NCBI GenBank assembly: GCA_963833375.1
Contig: CAWHXR010000001.1
Location: 942,204 to 1,006,203, forward strand
Reading direction: 5' to 3'
DNA from: DASUPK01 sp963833375
GTDB lineage: Bacteria > Actinomycetota > Thermoleophilia > Solirubrobacterales > 70-9
DNA: 64,000 nt
Shown here: positions 1 through 8,419 of the stretch, one piece after another
How positions within the stretch are numbered: position 1 is the stretch's first letter
Layout of the letters: each line of letters begins with the position of its first letter
Notes under the pieces: generated by a model
What the model was told of the DNA's origin: nothing
Databases searched by the model: none
What the model saw: the letters and a program-made list of their open reading frames with translations, nothing else
Position numbers and translations under genes: made by a program

Positions 1-613
1 CGAGCCGCTCGAGCACCCGCGGCAGCCGCAGGTAGTCGGGCCGGAAGTCGTGACCCCACTCCGAGATGCAGTGGGCCTCGTCGACCGCGAGCAGGTCGAC
101 CTCGCGCCGGCCGACCGCGTCCATGAAGGCGGGGGAGGCGAAGCGCTCCGGCGAGCAGTAGACGATCCGGGCCCGGCCACCGCGGATCTGCGCCATCGCA
201 TCGCGGGCGACCTCCTCCGGAAGGCCCGAGGCGATCATCACCGCCGGGTGGCCGTCGGCGGCGAGCCGCCGCCACTGGTCGGCCATCAGCGCGATCAGCG
301 GGCTGACCACGATCGTGAGCTCCGCCGAGGCGAGGCCGGGGAGCTGGTAGCAGAGGCTCTTGCCGCCGCCGGTCGGCATCACGACCAGCGAGTCGCGGCC
401 GGTGAGGGCGGCCTCGACCGGCTCGCGCTGCCCCGGCCTGAAGCCCTCGTAGCCGAGGTGGGCGAGGAGCGCGTCGGGGTCGCGAGGGCCGTGGTACGCG
501 CGGCTCGCCTGCGAAGGCTCGGAGTCGAGTCCCTCGAGCCCGTGAAGCGCCGCCCTCGCCTCCTCCATCTCCGGAAAAGACGCTTGAGCCAGGTTCTCGC
601 CCCGTGCGCTCAC
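1..613 (-). CDS. recQ: RecQ-family ATP-dependent DNA helicase (N-terminal part)
   Basis: An open minus-strand frame runs off the left edge. It encodes the N-terminal helicase half of a RecQ protein, which unwinds DNA 3'-5' during repair and recombination. Visible motifs in order are FRPGQREPVEAAL (motif 0), MPTGGGKSLCYQLP (Walker A), VVSPLIALM (Ia), YCSPER, and DEAHCISEWGHDFRPDY (Walker B plus the RecQ aromatic-rich loop). The start is uncertain: a GTG at 613 or an ATG at 568 are both in frame, and the ATG directly follows a GGAG. The C-terminal helicase half, RQC and HRDC domains would lie outside the window. Family assignment is firm. Confidence 0.9.
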   Translation of the reverse strand, partial: MSARGENLAQASFPEMEEARAALHGLEGLDSEPSQASRAYHGPRDPDALLAHLGYEGFRPGQREPVEAALTGRDSLVVMPTGGGKSLCYQLPGLASAELTIVVSPLIALMADQWRRLAADGHPAVMIASGLPEEVARDAMAQIRGGRARIVYCSPERFASPAFMDAVGRREVDLLAVDEAHCISEWGHDFRPDYLRLPRVLERL

Positions 614-660
614 CCACTCACCATGGCGCAGGCCGCGGTCGGAGCCGGGAGCGGTGGCGC

Positions 661-741
661 TCAGCCGCCGCGCGCGAGGATCACGGCGAGGACGCTGATG
701 AAGCCGAGGAGCGCGAGGACGCTGATGAAGCCGAGGAGCAT
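661..741 (-). CDS. possible 26-aa hydrophobic microprotein with internal 27-bp repeat
   Basis: A short minus-strand frame from ATG 741 encodes a hydrophobic peptide made of two copies of LLGFISVLA followed by VILARGG. The DNA carries two tandem 27-bp units at about 685-740. The peptide could span the membrane once. There is no strong ribosome site and no recognised family, so it may equally be a non-coding tandem repeat. Confidence 0.25.
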   Translation of the reverse strand: MLLGFISVLALLGFISVLAVILARGG

Positions 742-830
742 GCCTCCACCACGCGGATCATCGTCCTGGCGCCAGAATCTCGATCTGGTGGCTCAGGTTC
801 GCTCGGCCCAGATAGACCGGCTCGAATGAG

Positions 831-1256
831 TCAACCGCGGGCCGCTTGGACGCGATCCACGACTCTCTGGGCGCGCCGCGAAATCCCGGCAGGCGTGTGC
901 CGGAAGGTGCGCCGCTGACCGCGCCGGTACGGGAATTCGGAGCTCTCCCGCGGGGCCAGGGTCAGGTCGATGATGCGGCCGGAGGGGTCGAGCAGCCACC
1001 AATGGCTCCTACCACGGTGCCGCAGCTGCATCGGCTGCAGGCGGGCGTCGTGGCTGCCGGCGAGGTGGAAGTACGCCTCGGCAGCGACGTAGGCGAAGCC
1101 GTCGTAGCGGCCGTGACCGGTGCGGTTGCGGGCGTCGGCGAGCTCCTCGGTGAGGACGGCCTGGATCTCTCGCTTGAGCTTGTCCGCGGGCGCCAGGCTG
1201 ACCTTGGCCTGTCTGGCGCCCGCGGCGGCGCTGCCCTTGGCGTGGGAGGGACTCAT
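831..1256 (-). CDS. conserved hypothetical protein (YVAAEAxxH / HxGxSHWWL family)
   Basis: This 141-residue basic protein has a charged N-terminus (about residues 1-30). A conserved core follows: GHGRYDGFAYVAAEAYFHLAG (about 47-67), then PMQLRHRGRSHWWLLDPSGRIIDLT (about 75-99). The pattern resembles a small family seen in phages and bacteria with CYVASEALYH and RHxxxSHWFLxxxxGxIxDPT signatures. That family has no assigned function as far as I know. The usual cysteine is an alanine here, so any enzymatic role tied to it would be lost. The family link is from memory. Confidence 0.55.
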   Translation of the reverse strand: MSPSHAKGSAAAGARQAKVSLAPADKLKREIQAVLTEELADARNRTGHGRYDGFAYVAAEAYFHLAGSHDARLQPMQLRHRGRSHWWLLDPSGRIIDLTLAPRESSEFPYRRGQRRTFRHTPAGISRRAQRVVDRVQAARG

Positions 1257-1305
1257 TCCGCCGCTCTGAGGGAACGGCGCTGGAAGTTCTCCCCTCAGAA
1301 GGGGA

Positions 1306-1566
1306 TCAGCGGCGCCAGCGGCCGCGTGACGCAGAATCGACCGGTTCGAGAAAGCGCGTCGGACCCGGGATCCAGATCGGCCGGGCTCGATTGGTTTGCC
1401 GCCGGCGCGACCGGGGGCGATGGTGTTCGCTGTGCGCCAGGCGGTTGCCGTTGACGCGCGGGCCCCAGAGCGCGAAGTAGCAGGGGCCGCAGAGGGTCTC
1501 GCCGGTCGGCGTGTCGTAGCCGCTTGAGAAGACCTCGGTCAGGCATTGGGCGCAGTGCTGTCTCAT
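1306..1566 (-). CDS. small CxxC zinc-ribbon-like protein
   Basis: The N-terminal half reads MRQHCAQCLTEVF...ETLCGPCYFALWG, two CxxC pairs spaced like a zinc ribbon. The second half (after about residue 45) is Arg/Pro rich and may not be structured. A GGTGGG lies just before the ATG at 1566. No named family is recognised and the true 3' end is uncertain. Confidence 0.4.
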   Translation of the reverse strand: MRQHCAQCLTEVFSSGYDTPTGETLCGPCYFALWGPRVNGNRLAHSEHHRPRSRRRQTNRARPIWIPGPTRFLEPVDSASRGRWRR

Positions 1567-1640
1567 CCCACCTGTATCGGCACGTAAAGGACCACTCCTG
1601 AGCCCTTCCTGGACGCCTGGCCAGCGGCGATACTGCGCCC

Positions 1641-2039
1641 GTGGAGCACGGATCGCTCGAGTACTTCCGCTGGTTCTACTCAGGCCGGTTCGACCGGCAG
1701 GGAGAGATGGAGGAGCGCTGGCATGAGGACCTGGTCCTCCACCAGAGCCCCGACATTCCCGATACGGCTGGGACCTTCCACGGCTACGAGGGCCTCAACG
1801 CGGTGATGGCCGAGCTCGGGGAGTCCTACCGGAACATCAGATGGGATCCGGTCCGGGTCGAGGACCTCGGGGACGACCGCTATCTCGTCCTGATCAGCGT
1901 GACCGGAGAGGGGATAGGGAGCGGGATCGAGCTAAAGGGCGAACTCGCCCACCTTGTCACGCTGAAGGATGGGCGCGCCAGTCGTCTCGACACCTACATG
2001 AGTTGGGATGCGGGCCGAGAGGCGGCGAGTCTGGGCTGA
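1641..2039 (+). CDS. SnoaL/NTF2-like domain protein, stand-alone
   Basis: This 132-residue protein starts at GTG. Its alpha+beta cone pattern is typical of NTF2-like proteins: an N-terminal helix (EYFRWFYSGRF), HEDLVLHQSPDIPDTAGTFHGYEGL, then the DLGDDRYLVLISVTGEG strand pair and a LVTLKDGRASRLDTYMSW strand pair. Such proteins bind small hydrophobic ligands or act as isomerases, hydratases or hydrolases; no substrate can be inferred. Unlike the minus-strand paralogues after 18 kb it lacks the MSEENVE head, the AGLSE tail and the hairpin repeats, so it is not part of that array. Confidence 0.7.
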   Translation: MEHGSLEYFRWFYSGRFDRQGEMEERWHEDLVLHQSPDIPDTAGTFHGYEGLNAVMAELGESYRNIRWDPVRVEDLGDDRYLVLISVTGEGIGSGIELKGELAHLVTLKDGRASRLDTYMSWDAGREAASLG

Positions 2040-2240
2040 GCGGGCGGGAGGAAGCCCGCGGCTGGAGTCCGCGGGGTCGCCTCGTCGATCCCCTTCTCGC
2101 GTCCGCGTCCCTGCGGCTCCTGGGGTGAATGGTTCCCCGCGATGCAGCCTTTCATGCGCCGAATGCGAGTCGGAAACAGGCAGGGGCCGCCCGGCGGGCC
2201 GATACCGCCGGGCGCCCCGTGCATCGGTCCCCTACTCCCC

Positions 2241-2681
2241 CTAAGAGGCGGGGGCGTGGGTCTGGTCGACCAGCTGTTTCGCGCCGTAGGGCTGGTCGCC
2301 GGGGTCCTTGCGCGGCAGGCGCGCCTTGACGACGACCCGGTCGCCCGCGGCGACGTCGTCCGCGTTCGCCGTCCCGTCGGTATTCGTGTCGGCCACGACG
2401 ACCCTCGCATTGGTGAGGTCGAAGCTCACCGTCGTCCCGACCAGATTCGCCTTCCGGACATGGGCGTTGCCGTGGTCGACGTCGACACCGCCGGCACCGG
2501 CGTAGGTCCCCTTGAAGACGTAGCTCACCACCGCCTTGCCGCCGGCCTTGCTGTGGCCGCCGGCGTGCCCCTGACCCTGACTACCCGGATTGTCGGGGCG
2601 AGCGGCAAGCGCCGCGGGAGCCGCGCCAAGCACGATCACCGCGCCGATCGCGGCCGCCCTGCTCAGTGCGTCTTTGCTCAT
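2241..2681 (-). CDS. secreted hypothetical protein with Ser/Gly/His-rich linker
   Basis: The start is ATG 2681, preceded by an AAGGAGG about 10 nt upstream. The 146-residue product begins with a signal peptide (positive SKDALSR, hydrophobic AAAIGAVIVLGAAPA, AxA-type site near ALAA). A QGQGHAGGHSKAGG linker follows, then a compact beta-rich domain (VVSYVFKGTYAGAGG ... VSFDLTNARVVVADTNTDG ... DRVVVKARL). It resembles secreted beta proteins seen in Solirubrobacter-type genomes. Function is unknown. It is transcribed away from the aldo/keto reductase gene. Confidence 0.65.
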   Translation of the reverse strand: MSKDALSRAAAIGAVIVLGAAPAALAARPDNPGSQGQGHAGGHSKAGGKAVVSYVFKGTYAGAGGVDVDHGNAHVRKANLVGTTVSFDLTNARVVVADTNTDGTANADDVAAGDRVVVKARLPRKDPGDQPYGAKQLVDQTHAPAS

Positions 2682-2935
2682 CTTGGAAATCCCTCCTTGG
2701 ATGCCACATGCGCTGCGGTTCCCAGCAGGCATCGTGCGTGCGCGCAGCCCGCTTTAGGCGCCGAGTCCGCACTGGACGGATCGTGTCCCAGGAAAAGGAA
2801 GAGCCCGGCGTCAAGAAGTCGCCGGGCTCAGCCAAATTGCCATCCATCCAACGGAGGCATGTGACTAATCGGTACATCGCGCGGAAACCTTTAGCCCCGA
2901 TTGCCGGCGAGGGCGATTGGATAGGGTGGCCGTCG

Positions 2936-3928
2936 ATGAAGTTCCGGAAGCTCGGGGACTCGGACATGGAGGTCTCGGAGATCTCCCTCGGCTCCTGGCT
3001 CACCTACGGGGCCGGGGTGGAGCGCGAGCACACCGAGGCCTGCACCCGCGCGGCCTTCGACGCCGGCATCAACTTCTTCGACACCGCCAACGTCTACGGT
3101 GGCGGCGCGGCCGAGAGGGCATGGGGCGAGGTCCTCAGCGGTTTCGACCGCGGCTCCTACGTACTCGCCACCAAGGTCTTCTTCCCGATGTCGGAAACCG
3201 ACCGCGGCCTCTCGCGCGAGCAGATCCACAAGCAGATCGATGCCTCCCTCGAGCGCCTGCAGACCGACTACGTCGACCTCTACCAGTGCCACCGCCCCGA
3301 TCCGGAGACCCCGATCGAGGAGACGATGGAGGCGCTCACCGAGGTGGTCGAGGCCGGCAAGGCCCGTGAGATCGGCTTCAGCGAGTGGACCGTCGAGCAG
3401 ATCCAGGCCGCCCTCGACGTCCCCGACACGAAGAAGTTCGTCTCCTCCCAGCCGCAGTACAACATGCTCTGGCGCTCGCCCGAGGCCGAGCTGATCCCCT
3501 TCTGCGAGGAGCACGGCATCTCGCAGATCGTCTGGTCGCCGCTCGCCCAGGGAGTGCTGACCGGCAAGTACAGGCCTGGCGAGCCCCCGCCCGAGGACTC
3601 ACGCGCGGCCTCCGACTCCATGAACTGGGCGATGGACCGCTACCGCTCGGACGAGCTGCTCGAGGCGGTCCAGAAGCTGGTGCCGATCGCCGAGCAGGCC
3701 GGGATCAGCATGGTGACCATGGCGCTCGCGTGGGTGCTCCGCCAGCCGAATGTCGCCTCGTGCATCGTCGGCGCCTCACGCCCGGAGCAGGTCCACCAGA
3801 ACGCCGAGGCCGCCGGGGTCGAGCTCCCCCAGGACACCCTCGACGCGATCGACGAGGCGCTCGACGGAGTCACCGTCACCGGGCCGCGGCTGGCGAACTT
3901 CGTCGCCGAGGGAGTGACTCACCGCTGA
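2936..3928 (+). CDS. aldo/keto reductase
   Basis: This 330-residue NADPH-dependent oxidoreductase of the potassium-channel-beta/YajO-like AKR type has a full TIM-barrel length. The catalytic tetrad is visible: Asp in FFDTANVYG (about residue 49), the adjacent Tyr, Lys in LATKVF, and His in YQCHRPD. The NADP-binding C-terminal segment is IVGASRPEQVHQNAEAA. The ATG at 2936 is chosen because MKFRKLGDSDMEVSEISLG is the canonical AKR start, although the frame is open further upstream. Substrate unknown, probably aldehydes or ketones. The gene is monocistronic. Confidence 0.9.
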   Translation: MKFRKLGDSDMEVSEISLGSWLTYGAGVEREHTEACTRAAFDAGINFFDTANVYGGGAAERAWGEVLSGFDRGSYVLATKVFFPMSETDRGLSREQIHKQIDASLERLQTDYVDLYQCHRPDPETPIEETMEALTEVVEAGKAREIGFSEWTVEQIQAALDVPDTKKFVSSQPQYNMLWRSPEAELIPFCEEHGISQIVWSPLAQGVLTGKYRPGEPPPEDSRAASDSMNWAMDRYRSDELLEAVQKLVPIAEQAGISMVTMALAWVLRQPNVASCIVGASRPEQVHQNAEAAGVELPQDTLDAIDEALDGVTVTGPRLANFVAEGVTHR

Positions 3929-4230
3929 GGTCCGCGCCCGTCGCGGCGCTCGCGAAGTCGAGCAGGATGCGCTCGGCGTCTGAGCTCTCGATCGCCGGGT
4001 GGCCGATCACGACCTGGGGGCCGAGGCCGTCCTCCAACGCCACCAGGCCCCGGGCCAGGCGCGGCGCCGGGCCCGCGAGCTCGAAGGCTCCCGCCGCCCG
4101 GCCCGCCTCGAGGATCCCCTCGTACAGGGCGACCTGGCGGTCGAAGAATCCTGCGCTCAGCGCATCGAAGGCGCCGCTGGTGCCGGTCAGGGCGTCGATC
4201 CTGCGAGCTTCGCTTCATCGACTCGACCGG
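3876..4230 (-). pseudogene. TetR-family regulator C-terminal remnant
   Basis: A minus-strand frame encodes a helical segment (IDALTGTSGAFDALSAGFFDRQVALYEGILEAGRAAGAFELAGP...) like the ligand-binding C-terminal domain of TetR regulators. No DNA-binding helix-turn-helix precedes it: upstream the frame is lost close to the cold-shock terminator. The stop lies inside the 3' end of the aldo/keto reductase gene. This looks like a 5'-deleted regulator relic, not an expressed gene. Confidence 0.45.
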
Positions 4231-4254
4231 CATCGGATTGCTGGTCAGCGCCCA

Positions 4255-4287
4255 CAAAAAAAGGCGGCCCCTTCCGGGGCCGCCTCG
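4255..4287 (-). terminator. rho-independent terminator of the cold-shock gene
   Basis: Reading the minus strand, a perfect GC stem (AGGCGGCCCC / GGGGCCGCCT, loop GGAA) is followed by a run of seven T. It lies about 20 bases beyond the cold-shock stop codon. Confidence 0.9.
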
Positions 4288-4307
4288 AAGCCGTGTGCTC
4301 AGCCGAG

Positions 4308-4514
4308 CTACGCGACCTGCTTGACGCCGGTCGCCGCGGGGCCCTTGGGGCCGGCCTCGGTCTCGTACTCGACCTTCGCGCCCTCCTCGAGCGAGCGGTA
4401 GCCGTCGCCCTCGATCGAGCTGAAGTGAACGAATACGTCGTTCGAGCCATCGTCGGGCGTGATGAACCCGTAGCCCTTGTCGTTGCTGAACCACTTGACG
4501 GTTCCGGTAGGCAT
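4308..4514 (-). CDS. cspA: cold-shock protein, CspA family
   Basis: This 68-residue OB-fold RNA chaperone begins MPTGTVKWFSNDKGYGFITPDDG and carries both nucleic-acid-binding motifs: RNP1 (KGYGFI) and RNP2 (VFVHFS). It binds single-stranded RNA/DNA and melts secondary structure. Length and C-terminus (GPAATGVKQV) are standard. An AGGAGG sits just before the ATG. A strong terminator follows and the upstream intergenic space is about 150 bases, so it is monocistronic. Confidence 0.97.
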   Translation of the reverse strand: MPTGTVKWFSNDKGYGFITPDDGSNDVFVHFSSIEGDGYRSLEEGAKVEYETEAGPKGPAATGVKQVA

Positions 4515-4672
4515 CTAGCCTCCTCTTCCCTGTGCTGCGAACGCGGAGGATGCAAGATGCAACAACGCGAGCGCTACGCACAACTCTGCCGGTAGTACCG
4601 GCCTAACGCGCAGCACGGTAGCAGCCCTGGGGACGGAATAACGGTGGAGGGCGCCACGGCGCCCCGGGACCG

Positions 4673-5875
4673 CTAGGTGTCGCCCAGGCGACAGAGGACT
4701 TGGTAGACCGAGGTGAAGTCGATCTCGAAGCCGTTGCGCGCCGCGCGCAGGTAGAGGCGCCAGACCCGGAGGCGCTCCGGGCCGGCCAGCTGCTCGGCCC
4801 GCTCGATGTTCTCGTCGAGGTTGAGGATCCAATGCCGGAGCGTCTCGGCGTAGTCGGAGCCGAACTCCTCGACATGCTGTGCGATCAAGCCGGCCCTCTC
4901 CAGCGCCAGGATCACGCGGGAGACGTGAATGGTCTCCCCGTCCGGGAAGACGAAGCGCTCAGAGAACGCACCACCCTCGATATTGCCGTGCCGCAGCCGC
5001 GCGATGCCGTGGTTGAGCAGGCGCCCGCCGGGCCGCAGCATCGAGGCGAGCTGCTCCGCGTAGCGGTCGATCTGCGACCCCCCGACGTGCTCGACCATCC
5101 CGATCGAGGCGACCGCGTCGAAGTTCTCACCGGCGAGCTCGCGGTAGTCCTGGACGCGAATCTCGACCCTGTCGGAGAGGCCCGCTTCCGCCACCCGCTG
5201 GCGGCCGAGCTCGGCCTGGGGCTCGGACAGCGTGATCCCCACCGCTTCGACCCCGTGACGCGAGGCCGCGTGCATCACGAAGCTTCCCCAGCCGCAGCCG
5301 ACGTCGAGGAGCCGCTGGCCAGGTTGGAGCTCGAGCTTCTTGCAGACCAGCTCGAGCTTGGTCTCCTGGGCCTCCTCGAGGGACTTGGCGCCGCGGGAGA
5401 AGATCGCGCAGGAGTAGGTCATCGAGCTGTCGAGGAAGAGCGAGAAGAACTCGTTGCCGACGTCGTAGTGATGTTGGACGGCCTCTCGGTCGCGCTCGGT
5501 GGTGTGCTTGCGCCCGCGGAGGTGGAGCTCGGCCTTCGGCGGTGGCGGCGGCCGGTGCAGCCCGACGGCCCGCAGGGCCGCAGCGATCAATCGCGCCTTG
5601 GTCGCAGCGCCGACGGAGGGCGGCTCCCAGTCGTTGAGCAGAGCGATGACGGCATCCATGTCGTCGATCTCGATCTCTCCCGAGACGTAGGCGCGGCCCA
5701 GGCCGAGCTGCCCCGGAGCCGCGACCGCGTAGGCAAGCGCCTCCTTGGAGCGCGCCCGGAAGGTGGGCCCGCCGCCGTTCGTGGAGGGAAGCCGGGAACC
5801 ATCCCAGAGCTCGATCGTGAACGGCCGGTCGGGGAAGGCGCGCTCGATTTCCTTGACCAGTGGCTCGGTCGACAC
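4673..5875 (-). CDS. cfa: cyclopropane-fatty-acyl-phospholipid synthase family methyltransferase
   Basis: This 400-residue enzyme transfers a methylene or methyl group from S-adenosylmethionine to unsaturated acyl chains in membrane phospholipids. It has an N-terminal lipid-binding region (about 1-110) and then HHYDVGNEFFSLFLDSSMTYSCAIF, the CFA-synthase signature. The SAM-binding motif is LLDVGCGWGSFVMHAA (about 190) and the active-site segment is IGMVEHVG. The gene is divergent from a fatty-acid desaturase, with which it shares a 143-base promoter region; desaturation would supply the double bonds that Cfa modifies. Tuberculostearic-type methylation is an alternative product. Confidence 0.92.
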   Translation of the reverse strand: MSTEPLVKEIERAFPDRPFTIELWDGSRLPSTNGGGPTFRARSKEALAYAVAAPGQLGLGRAYVSGEIEIDDMDAVIALLNDWEPPSVGAATKARLIAAALRAVGLHRPPPPPKAELHLRGRKHTTERDREAVQHHYDVGNEFFSLFLDSSMTYSCAIFSRGAKSLEEAQETKLELVCKKLELQPGQRLLDVGCGWGSFVMHAASRHGVEAVGITLSEPQAELGRQRVAEAGLSDRVEIRVQDYRELAGENFDAVASIGMVEHVGGSQIDRYAEQLASMLRPGGRLLNHGIARLRHGNIEGGAFSERFVFPDGETIHVSRVILALERAGLIAQHVEEFGSDYAETLRHWILNLDENIERAEQLAGPERLRVWRLYLRAARNGFEIDFTSVYQVLCRLGDT

Positions 5876-6018
5876 GACTCGACCCTACCGATACCAGGTA
5901 GGCCTTCGAGGCCTTCACCCATTCCTTGCGTGGCGCTGGTACCGTCACCGGCACCCGGGACTCGAGTGGAAACGCGAAGTCGGAGCGGCTCGGTCAGGAC
6001 CAACCAAAGGAGATCCAG

Positions 6019-7026
6019 ATGTCGGACGTTGCCGCTGGAGTGACAGCGCCCCCTACCGGCCCGTCTACTGCATCGGGGCGGGCCACGCCCGCTTCGTCCC
6101 GTCCGCGCGCGCCCCTCGCCGAGGCCATCCAGCCCGTCGAGCACGAGACCCGCGACCGGATCATCACCGGCCTGCTCACCGTGATCCCCTTCCTGATGCT
6201 CGGCTTCGTCGTCTGGCAGCTCTGGGGCGGCTGGCTTCGCTGGAGCGACCTGGTCGTCTTCGGGCTGATCTACATCCCGACGGGTCTCGGGATCACGGTC
6301 GGCTTCCACCGACTCTTCACGCACCGGAGCTTCAAGGTCGGCCCCAGGACGCGGGCCGTGATCGGCGTCCTCGGCTCCGCGGCGATCGAAGGGCCGCTGA
6401 TCTCTTGGGTCGCCGACCACCGCAAGCACCACGCCTTCTCGGACCAGGAGGGCGATCCCCACAGCCCGCACGTCGGGCACGGGGAGGGCGTGCTGGCGCA
6501 GTTCAAGGGTTTCTTCCACGCCCACCTCGGCTGGCTCTTCATCCATACCCAGCGCGGCTCCAAGGTCCGCTTCGCGCCGGACCTGTTGAAGGACCCCGTC
6601 ACCCGCTTCATCGACCGGACCTTCCTGCTCTGGGCGGTAGCCGGCCTGGCGATCCCGTTCGGGCTCGGCGTCGCGATCGGCGGCACTGCGATCGCGGGCG
6701 TCACCGGCCTGCTCTGGGGCGGAGCGGTGCGGATCTTCGTCCTGCATCACGTCACCTACTCGATCAACTCCCTCTGCCACATGTTCGGCAAGCGGGACTT
6801 CGAGACGACCGACGAGTCCCGCAACCTCGCCTGGCTCGCCCTGCCGACCCTCGGTGAGGCCTGGCACAACAGCCACCACGCCTTCCCGACCTCCGCGGTC
6901 CACGGCATGAAGAGGCGGCAGATCGACCCGTCCGCCGCCGTCATCTGGACGCTCGAGAAGCTCGGCCTCGCCTGGGATGTCGTCCGGATCGCGCCGGAGC
7001 GCCAGGCCGCCAAGGCAGCCACCTGA
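6019..7026 (+). CDS. acyl-CoA/fatty-acid delta-9-type desaturase
   Basis: This 335-residue membrane di-iron desaturase carries the three histidine boxes HRLFTH, HRKHH and HNSHH in the expected order and spacing. Hydrophobic segments include LLTVIPFLMLGFVVWQLW, LVVFGLIYIPTGLGITVGF and LWAVAGLAIPFGLGVAIGG. It introduces a cis double bond into acyl-CoA or acyl-lipid chains. The start is ATG 6019, about 5 nt after AAAGGAG; the first about 40 residues are a low-complexity Ala/Pro/Ser tail. It is divergent from the CFA synthase gene, implying a coordinated membrane-lipid modification pair. Confidence 0.93.
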   Translation: MSDVAAGVTAPPTGPSTASGRATPASSRPRAPLAEAIQPVEHETRDRIITGLLTVIPFLMLGFVVWQLWGGWLRWSDLVVFGLIYIPTGLGITVGFHRLFTHRSFKVGPRTRAVIGVLGSAAIEGPLISWVADHRKHHAFSDQEGDPHSPHVGHGEGVLAQFKGFFHAHLGWLFIHTQRGSKVRFAPDLLKDPVTRFIDRTFLLWAVAGLAIPFGLGVAIGGTAIAGVTGLLWGGAVRIFVLHHVTYSINSLCHMFGKRDFETTDESRNLAWLALPTLGEAWHNSHHAFPTSAVHGMKRRQIDPSAAVIWTLEKLGLAWDVVRIAPERQAAKAAT

Positions 7027-7030
7027 GCGA

Positions 7031-8368
7031 ATGAGTGGCGCCGTGTCCCGGCGTCCCGTCTCCGCCCTGGTCGCTGTCGCGGCCGCCCTCGCCGGTTTCG
7101 TGCCGATCGCCTGCGGAGGCGGCGACAACAAGGTCACGAGCGTGCAGGCCGTGGACGCCGACTGCGGCGACGTCCTGTACTCCGGCAGCGGCACCGCCTC
7201 CAAGCTGATCGTCTCCGACCTGCCGCTGCAGGGCGATTCCGCCGAGCGCTCCAAGCAGATGAACGACGCGATCGTCCAGGAGCTGGCCCGGAAGGGCTGG
7301 CAGGCGGGCGACACCCAGGTCGCCTTCCAGGCCTGCGACGACTCGCTCGCGTCGACCGGCGAGTGGGACGAGAACCTCTGCCGCTCGAACGCCGACGCGT
7401 ACGCGAGCGATCCCGACGTGATCGGGGTGATCGGCACCTACAACTCCGGCTGCGCGGCGGTCGAGATCCCGATCCTCAACAAGGCGCCGGGCGGCGGTCT
7501 GGCGATGGTCTCGCCCGGCAACACGCTGGTCTGCCTGACCGAGTCGGGCAGCATCTGCAAGTCGAACGAGCCGGACGTCTACTACCCGTCCGGCCAGCGC
7601 AACTACATCCGCGTCGTCCCGAACGACGCCGTCCAGAGCGCCGGGCTCGCCACCTTCGCCAACGAGTCGGGGATCCGCAAGCCCTTCGTCCTCGTCGCCG
7701 CCAAGGACCCCACCAGCAAGGGGCAGGCCGACACCTTCCAGGGCGCGGCCATGAAGCTCGGGATGCAGATCGCCGGCGTCGCGGAGTGGAACCAGAAGGC
7801 GAAGAGCTACACCGACCTGATGAACCAGGTGAGGGCGTCCGGGGCCGACGCCGTCCTGCTCGCCGGACTGCTCGAGCAGAACGGTGCGCAGATCATCAAG
7901 GACAAGGTCTCGGTTCTCGGCCCCAACGACGCCGCGGTCAAGCTGCTCGCCCCCGACGGATTCGCACAGCAGGCCACGATCGACCGGGCCGGCCCAGCCT
8001 CCAAAGGCATGTTCGTCAGCCTGCCGGGCAAGGTGCCGAGCAGCCTCACCGGCGCGGGCTCGGCCTTCGTCAAGGAGATCAAGGCCCAGGTCGGCGGCGA
8101 GCCACTGGAGGTCTTCGCTCCCTACGCGGGCCAGGCCGCCGAGGTGCTGATCCCCGCGATCCAGTCGGGCGATGGCACCAGGGCCGGCGTGATCAAGTCG
8201 CTCTTCAAGACACACGTCAACGACGGGATCGTCGGCAGCTTCGAGATCACGCCCAGCGGCGATCCCAGCCCCGCCCCGATCAGCGTCTCCCGGGCCGCCG
8301 ACGCATTCCAGCTCGCCAAGACGATCACACCGCTGCCGCAGCTGATCGCCGCCGCCCGCGGCGGCTGA
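7031..8368 (+). CDS. branched-chain amino-acid-type ABC transporter substrate-binding lipoprotein
   Basis: This 445-residue protein has an N-terminal signal ending in the lipobox-like FVPIACGGG, so it is probably a lipid-anchored extracytoplasmic receptor. The rest follows a type-I periplasmic binding fold (Peripla_BP_6): VIGVIGTYNSGCAAVEIPILNKAPGG, then YIRVVPNDAVQSAGLATFA, then DAVLLAGLLEQNGAQIIKD, then GQAAEVLIPAIQ. It starts four bases after the desaturase stop, but no permease or ATPase genes follow. It may be an orphan receptor or sensor. Ligand unknown. Confidence 0.8.
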   Translation: MSGAVSRRPVSALVAVAAALAGFVPIACGGGDNKVTSVQAVDADCGDVLYSGSGTASKLIVSDLPLQGDSAERSKQMNDAIVQELARKGWQAGDTQVAFQACDDSLASTGEWDENLCRSNADAYASDPDVIGVIGTYNSGCAAVEIPILNKAPGGGLAMVSPGNTLVCLTESGSICKSNEPDVYYPSGQRNYIRVVPNDAVQSAGLATFANESGIRKPFVLVAAKDPTSKGQADTFQGAAMKLGMQIAGVAEWNQKAKSYTDLMNQVRASGADAVLLAGLLEQNGAQIIKDKVSVLGPNDAAVKLLAPDGFAQQATIDRAGPASKGMFVSLPGKVPSSLTGAGSAFVKEIKAQVGGEPLEVFAPYAGQAAEVLIPAIQSGDGTRAGVIKSLFKTHVNDGIVGSFEITPSGDPSPAPISVSRAADAFQLAKTITPLPQLIAAARGG

Positions 8369-8419
8369 CTACGCCCAACTCCCGCCTCACGGGCGCCTCT
8401 GGCCCGATCGCGGCGCCCG

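Noticed and set aside
50..829. Long plus-strand frame over the RecQ gene
   Set aside because: It is antisense to clear helicase motifs and has Arg/Ala-rich shadow composition typical of the opposite strand of GC-rich genes.
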